A stretch of DNA of 18,573 nucleotides, from positions 1 through 18,573 of the forward strand of contig PBPD01000083.1 in NCBI GenBank assembly GCA_002725445.1, read 5' to 3'. A program made the position numbers and the translations under genes. The stretch's first letter is position 1. Every line of letters begins with the position of its first letter. The stretch comes from Rickettsiales bacterium. Lineage in GTDB: Bacteria > Pseudomonadota > Alphaproteobacteria > Rickettsiales > UBA3002. Below, one piece after another: positions 13,916-18,573 of the stretch. The notes below the pieces were generated by a model. That model was not told where the DNA came from and did no database searches. It saw only the letters and a list, made by a program, of their open reading frames with translations.

Positions 13916-16900
13916 CTACCGCACGAAATCTTTCATGGCTTCTTTGAAAAGTCGGTATTGCTGGTCGATCTGGGCGAGGGTCTGTTTGGCATAGCGCACA
14001 TCTTTTTCCATGGCACAGGTTTCCAGCTGAATGAATGATTGTCCCAGCTGTTCGGCTTTCAGGTTAATGGTTGCGCCTTTTAGCGCGTGCGCTTCGCTGG
14101 CAATGGATTCAAAGTCTTTTTTGTTCAGCAGGGTGCGAATGATGGCCAGCTTGTCGTCTACCGTTTTACAGAAAATGCCGTAGAGCAAACTCAGGCGCTC
14201 CATGTCGCCCTGCGTAATCTCTTTAAGGTAGGTTGTGTCGATTATTTTGGGCGTGGCAGGGGCAGCTGCTTCGTCATTTGCGTTTTGCGTGTGCGCGGCG
14301 GATTCCTCCCACAGGCGGTGTTGCACCAGCTTGCGCTTGAGTGTTTCTTTGCTGAGTGGTTTGGACAGATAATCATCCATGCCACTTGCCAGACATTGCT
14401 GGCGATCAGACTGCATAGCACCGGCCGTAAGCGCAAAAATGACCGGCTGTTTATGCGGGTCAATCGCACTGCGAATTTGCTTGGTTGCCTCGAACCCGTC
14501 CATCTCAGGCATTTGGCAATCCATCAGAATCAGGTCATACTTGCCTTCGCGTGCTTTATTCGCTGCCTCCCGACCATTATTAGCAAGCTCACAAGTGCAA
14601 TTTAGCTCCTCCAGCATCCAGCACACTACCTGCTGGTTGGTGGGATTGTCTTCGGCCACCAACACATGCAGCGACGGGTAGCTGGACAACTGCAGCGCTG
14701 GCTGATTGGCCGAGTGCACCTCTGCAACGGTATGGCGCGTGATCAATGTGTCCAGCCCTTTGCCTTCTTGCTGTTCGCGAAGCATAATAAGCGTATCTAC
14801 GAACACCTGAGGCAGCACCGGCTTTTGCAAATAAGCATTGAAGCCGGCCTTCTCAAACTGTTTGGCATCGCCACGACGCACCATGGAGGTGAGCATCATC
14901 AGCTTGCTTTTTTGCAGCTTCTTGTTCGCTCGTATTTCCTTGCCCAGCAACAAGCCGTTTTTATCTGGCATATGGTAGTCGAGCACGATGATATCGTAGG
15001 GTTTTTCGGCTCGTTCAATCACTTCGCTAGCCTCTTCAGCGGAGGAGGCGACATCAATATCGATATCGTAATAGGAGAGGATTTCTTCGATGATATTACG
15101 GTTGATGGCGTGGTCATCCACGACAAGAATGCGTGCGCCTTCAATAATAGACGGATCGGACAGGTCGCCCGGCTGTGAAGAGTCGAGCTCGAGCGCTACT
15201 TTTAGCGTGAAGGTGGAGCCACGATCCTGCTTGCTTGCTACCGATAAAGAGCCGCCAATCAGCTCAGCGGTTTCTTTGGCGATGGTAAGCCCCAGCCCGG
15301 TGCCACCATAACGGCGTGTAGTGGAGTTGTCCGCCTGCGTAAATTTATCAAAAATATGCGTCAGATTCTCTTCCGATATACCGATGCCTGTATCCTGCAC
15401 ACGGATGACCAATTGATAATAGTCGTTGGTGCGGTTACTGCCGTCGATATCGATAAACACATAGCCTGTATCCGTGAATTTGATGGCATTAGAGATGAGG
15501 TTGATAAGTACCTGTCGGACACGTGTCGGGTCGCCGATAAAGCGGCGCGGCATACCGGGCGGATAGCGCAGCACCATGTCGAGCTTTTCCTGTTTTATCT
15601 TAGGACGCAATTGTTCGGTTAGCTCATATACCAGATTCTCCAGATCGAACGGGATGTCTTCGATCTCTACTTTGCCGGCTTCCAGCTTGGAAAGGTCGAG
15701 TATGTCGTTCACAATACTCAGCAGGGTGGAGCTAGAGGACCGCATGATGTCCATATATTCGCGCTGTTTCAGACTGAGTCGCGTGGCGGCCATCAGCTCG
15801 GTCACACCGATGATGCCATTAAGCGGGGTGCGTATTTCGTGGCTCATATTCGCCAAAAACTCGGTTTTCGCGTTATTCGAAATTTCGGCTTCTTCCTTAG
15901 CGCGTTGCAGCTCTTTGCCGATGCGGACATTTTCGTAGAACATGATGGCCAGCGAGGCGATGTCAGCCAGCGAACGTACGAAAGTGCGCGCCTCAAGACC
16001 CCATAACCGTTTCTCCCCAATATGTTCTACGCAAATAACGCCCCAAAGGTCTTGTCCGATATGGATAGGCATGTCGAACATTGACTGGATGTTAAGCGGC
16101 TTAAGATAGTCGTCCCATAAACATTGCGTGCAATGATGCTCTTGCGTGTCTTCCGCAATGATAGGGCTGCCAAGCATGAGGCCTTTGAAATACTCCTCAT
16201 ACTGGGTTTCATACAGCGTGGCACCAGAGGAATAAATGTTGTTTTCCAACTCATACAACGTTTCGCAGCTTACCCGGCGCGGCTCTTCTTCAAAGCGCCA
16301 GATGCTGATGCGATCCACTTTCATAGTGCGCGCCACATAACGGGTGATAAACTCAAACGCTTGCTGCAGATTTTCAGCGTCGAAGAGCCCTTTATTGCCT
16401 GCCAGTTCAAGCAACGCACTCATATAGGTGTTTGCTTTTTCAAGCTGCTCCTGACTTTGTTTGTACTCGGTTATGTTGCGGGCATTGATGGTATAGCACA
16501 GAGCCGAACCCGTGCCTTTGTCACGGATGACATAGACACTTTTATCTACATGGGTTTCTTCCCCAGTTGACTGATTGACGATAATCGCTTCCCCACGCCA
16601 GTGGTCGTTTTCTTCCACCCCCGGCACCACGCGTTTGAGCCATTGCTTGCTATAGCGATTATTCAGCAGCTCGACAAAGTTGCGGCCGACCACCTGCGCC
16701 TCATCCTTCAGGCCAAGCATGTTCAGTGCAGTGGCATTCACATATATCACCTCATGATCCAGATTGAGCATGCACACCATATCCTGACTGTTCTCGATCA
16801 GGGTTTTGAACTTTTGAACCTCGCGTTCCGACTTGATATCTTTATTGATGTCGGTATGCGCACCGGCCATTCGTACGGGCTTGCCATCCTCGAAAATTGC

Positions 16901-18160
16901 CTTGCCGCGCGAGCGAATCCATATGAACTCACCGTTTCTATGCTGCATGCGCAATCGCAGGTCGTAGGTTTTTGCTGTATTTAAATGCGCATCCAGTGTG
17001 GTGCGCACACGTTCGCGGTCGTCGGGATGCACGGCATTAAAAAATGCTTCAATGGTGTCATTAAATTCATTGGGTTTGTAGCCAAGCATTTCCTTATAGC
17101 GTGGTGAGAAATACACTTTGTCCGTGACCATGTCCCAATCCCAAATGCCGTCATCGCTACCGGACACCGCAGCAACAAACCGTCCCTCGCTAAGGCGCAA
17201 TTCCCTAGTGATACGCTCTGCCAGATCTTCTGCAGCCTGACGGGTGGTATGCTGCAGGCGAATAAAGCGATAAAGCAATATGCTTATAATAAGTCCCGCG
17301 ATGCCAATGATCATGCCAAGCACGGAGAGGCCGACATTGTTGTGGCCTTCAATTACCCAGACATTTTCACCAATCTCAAGCTGCTCGCTATGCATCAGAG
17401 GTACGAGTTGCGAGCCAAATGGAACGGAGGAGCCATGATCGCTTGCATCACGCTTTATCGTGAATAACTCCTCTTTGCCCAGAGTAGGGTGAAAGTCAAT
17501 AACGCTGAGCTTCTCGATGCTGGCTGGCACAATCAGACTTTCGAATGCATGGTCGGTAAATACAGCTTCGTTGATCCAGCCAATAAAACGACTATTACCA
17601 TTAGCGTTCTTGAAAATAGGCAAGTGCAGATAAATAGCCCTGTTCTTGCTCTCGTTTGCCAACATTAGTTCGCGGTAGGAAATCGTCATGCGCTTGTGCG
17701 CTCGCGCCTGAAGTAATGGCTTGCGCGTTTCTTCGTTGCGACAAAGATCTAACCCCCTGGAGTAATACGGCGCTAATTGGCTAGATGTATAGCGGATGAT
17801 GCAGGTGGCAATTTCGCCATTTTCGCCGTATTCCACAAACGCCATTGATATGACGGCGGCATCATCGCCCGCTTTACCATGATATAAACCTATAGAGTCA
17901 AGTAACTGCTGCCATTCTTTTTCCGTTACATTGTCGGAGGCAGTAAATACGGCGCGTGCTGCAAGCATGTTTGCTTTGTAATGCTCAACAAAATTATGCA
18001 GGTCGCGCTTTACCTTTGCCACGTCCTGTTGCAGCCTCTTGTCCTGTTGGCGCTCAAAGTTTTGCTGGAACAATGCAAAAAATAACGCCGAAAGCATCAC
18101 ACCGCACAGCAGGATAATGCGCGGCCATAACGGATGATAATATATATGACGCGCGTTCAT
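13916..18160 (-). CDS. Large hybrid sensor histidine kinase: CHASE-PAS-PAS-GAF-HisKA-HATPase-REC-REC-HPt
   Basis: This 1414-residue membrane sensor starts a multistep phosphorelay. Order: membrane helix (about 12-31), CHASE-like extracytoplasmic domain (about 50-265), helix (276-299), PAS with PAC (about 325-445, GIWDWDMVTDKVYFSPRYKE), second PAS (450-570), GAF (about 585-745), HisKA with NMSHEIRTPLNG and phospho-acceptor His774, HATPase with Asn891 in the N box, DTGIGI and GGTGLGL (952-958). Two receiver domains follow: the first with Asp1015/Asp1016, phospho-acceptor Asp1061 and Lys1113; the second with Glu1170/Asp1171, Asp1214 and Lys1267. The C-terminal HPt carries AHALKGA with His1358. 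All phosphotransfer residues are intact, so the relay looks complete up to an unlinked output regulator. The ATG follows the radC stop by one base, implying translational coupling; no separate strong ribosome site is seen. Confidence 0.95.
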   Translation of the reverse strand: MNARHIYYHPLWPRIILLCGVMLSALFFALFQQNFERQQDKRLQQDVAKVKRDLHNFVEHYKANMLAARAVFTASDNVTEKEWQQLLDSIGLYHGKAGDDAAVISMAFVEYGENGEIATCIIRYTSSQLAPYYSRGLDLCRNEETRKPLLQARAHKRMTISYRELMLANESKNRAIYLHLPIFKNANGNSRFIGWINEAVFTDHAFESLIVPASIEKLSVIDFHPTLGKEELFTIKRDASDHGSSVPFGSQLVPLMHSEQLEIGENVWVIEGHNNVGLSVLGMIIGIAGLIISILLYRFIRLQHTTRQAAEDLAERITRELRLSEGRFVAAVSGSDDGIWDWDMVTDKVYFSPRYKEMLGYKPNEFNDTIEAFFNAVHPDDRERVRTTLDAHLNTAKTYDLRLRMQHRNGEFIWIRSRGKAIFEDGKPVRMAGAHTDINKDIKSEREVQKFKTLIENSQDMVCMLNLDHEVIYVNATALNMLGLKDEAQVVGRNFVELLNNRYSKQWLKRVVPGVEENDHWRGEAIIVNQSTGEETHVDKSVYVIRDKGTGSALCYTINARNITEYKQSQEQLEKANTYMSALLELAGNKGLFDAENLQQAFEFITRYVARTMKVDRISIWRFEEEPRRVSCETLYELENNIYSSGATLYETQYEEYFKGLMLGSPIIAEDTQEHHCTQCLWDDYLKPLNIQSMFDMPIHIGQDLWGVICVEHIGEKRLWGLEARTFVRSLADIASLAIMFYENVRIGKELQRAKEEAEISNNAKTEFLANMSHEIRTPLNGIIGVTELMAATRLSLKQREYMDIMRSSSSTLLSIVNDILDLSKLEAGKVEIEDIPFDLENLVYELTEQLRPKIKQEKLDMVLRYPPGMPRRFIGDPTRVRQVLINLISNAIKFTDTGYVFIDIDGSNRTNDYYQLVIRVQDTGIGISEENLTHIFDKFTQADNSTTRRYGGTGLGLTIAKETAELIGGSLSVASKQDRGSTFTLKVALELDSSQPGDLSDPSIIEGARILVVDDHAINRNIIEEILSYYDIDIDVASSAEEASEVIERAEKPYDIIVLDYHMPDKNGLLLGKEIRANKKLQKSKLMMLTSMVRRGDAKQFEKAGFNAYLQKPVLPQVFVDTLIMLREQQEGKGLDTLITRHTVAEVHSANQPALQLSSYPSLHVLVAEDNPTNQQVVCWMLEELNCTCELANNGREAANKAREGKYDLILMDCQMPEMDGFEATKQIRSAIDPHKQPVIFALTAGAMQSDRQQCLASGMDDYLSKPLSKETLKRKLVQHRLWEESAAHTQNANDEAAAPATPKIIDTTYLKEITQGDMERLSLLYGIFCKTVDDKLAIIRTLLNKKDFESIASEAHALKGATINLKAEQLGQSFIQLETCAMEKDVRYAKQTLAQIDQQYRLFKEAMKDFVR

Positions 18161-18161
18161 T

Positions 18162-18573
18162 TTACATCAGTCCGTGGCTTTTGAATGAGTAGTGCCCTTT
18201 GCCAGCAATAATCAGATGATCATGCACCTCTATACTAACCCCTGAAGCGGCGGACACAATCTTTTGTGTCATGCTAATATCTGGCTTAGAAGGGGTAGGG
18301 TCGCCGCTTGGATGGTTATGCACCAGTATAAGCGCAGACGCGCCAAGCTCCAGCGCGCGTTTGACGACTTCACGGGGGTAAACAGGCGTATGATTAACAG
18401 TGCCTTTCTGCAAAACCTCATCCGCGATTAATGTGTTTTTATGGTTCAAAAAGAGAATTCTAAACTGCTCAACTTTTTCGTTAGCCATCGCAACACGGCA
18501 ATAATCCAGCAATGCATCCCACGATTGCAGCACAGGCCGTTCGGCCACCGTTTCTTTAAGCAGACGTTCGGCG
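18162..18573 (-). CDS. radC: RadC-family JAMM/MPN protein (N-terminus beyond window)
   Basis: The C-terminal 128-137 residues of a RadC/UPF0758 protein are visible. The frame is open to the right edge (AERLLKETVAERPVLQSW), so the GTG at 18548 is internal and the usual N-terminal helix-hairpin-helix region lies outside. The JAMM metal site HNHPSGDPTPSKPD is intact, with EVLQKGTVNHTPVYPREVVK before it and HDHLIIAGKGHYSFKSHGLM at the end. RadC was named for a presumed repair role that was later doubted; JAMM folds are usually metallopeptidase-like and the substrate is unknown. It ends one base before the hybrid kinase start (TAA-A-ATG), so the two are expected to be translated from the same message. 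Confidence 0.94.
   Translation of the reverse strand, partial: AERLLKETVAERPVLQSWDALLDYCRVAMANEKVEQFRILFLNHKNTLIADEVLQKGTVNHTPVYPREVVKRALELGASALILVHNHPSGDPTPSKPDISMTQKIVSAASGVSIEVHDHLIIAGKGHYSFKSHGLM

Noticed and set aside
14087..14605. 172-codon open frame on the plus strand
   Set aside because: It is antisense to the receiver and HPt part of the hybrid kinase, whose catalytic residues are all present. No ribosome site or domain supports it.

Overview
The window looks like a chromosomal segment of a free-living alphaproteobacterium with moderate GC content. The evidence is the elongator tRNA-Met sequence, the style of RadC, FumC, PurB and the DUF389 protein, and very dense packing (no gap above about 110 bp). 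The genus cannot be fixed from sequence alone. No insertion sequence, integrase, CRISPR array, rRNA or plasmid function is visible.

Layout, left to right. (1) The 3' end of a Lys/Pro/Glu-rich protein (1-368). (2) A probable two-gene unit of elbB and a chemotaxis-type methyl-accepting transducer (470-2501). (3) An isolated protein of unknown function with two Gly/Ala-rich membrane-like segments (2570-3310). (4) A tight four-gene run (3359-5831): exported intradiol-dioxygenase-like protein, SseA-type mercaptopyruvate sulfurtransferase, small exported protein of unknown function, ACT-domain protein. (5) fumC on the minus strand, convergent with that run at 7 bp and divergent from an AlkA-type DNA glycosylase gene; the divergent gap holds a perfect 14-bp palindrome. 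(6) A 414-residue protein combining an L,D-transpeptidase-like His...SGC motif with C-terminal EF-hand loops (8062-9306), starting at TTG and preceded by a 9-bp inverted repeat. (7) purB, convergent with a DUF389 membrane protein, itself divergent from a HIT-family protein. (8) A P19/Tp34-type periplasmic iron-uptake protein behind a Fur-box-like palindrome. (9) tRNA-Met(CAT). (10) A minus-strand operon entering from the right edge: radC (N-terminus outside the window), a 1414-residue hybrid histidine kinase (CHASE-PAS-PAS-GAF-HisKA-HATPase-REC-REC-HPt), and a membrane-anchored protein with regularly spaced cysteines.

Housekeeping metabolism (purB, fumC, sseA, tRNA) alternates with signalling and envelope genes. 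The least explained parts are the LDT-like/EF-hand protein, the radC-kinase-anchored-protein operon with a leftward terminator placed beyond a tRNA gene, and the glycine-zipper-like protein at 2570. All family assignments come from reading motifs by eye; no database search was possible.
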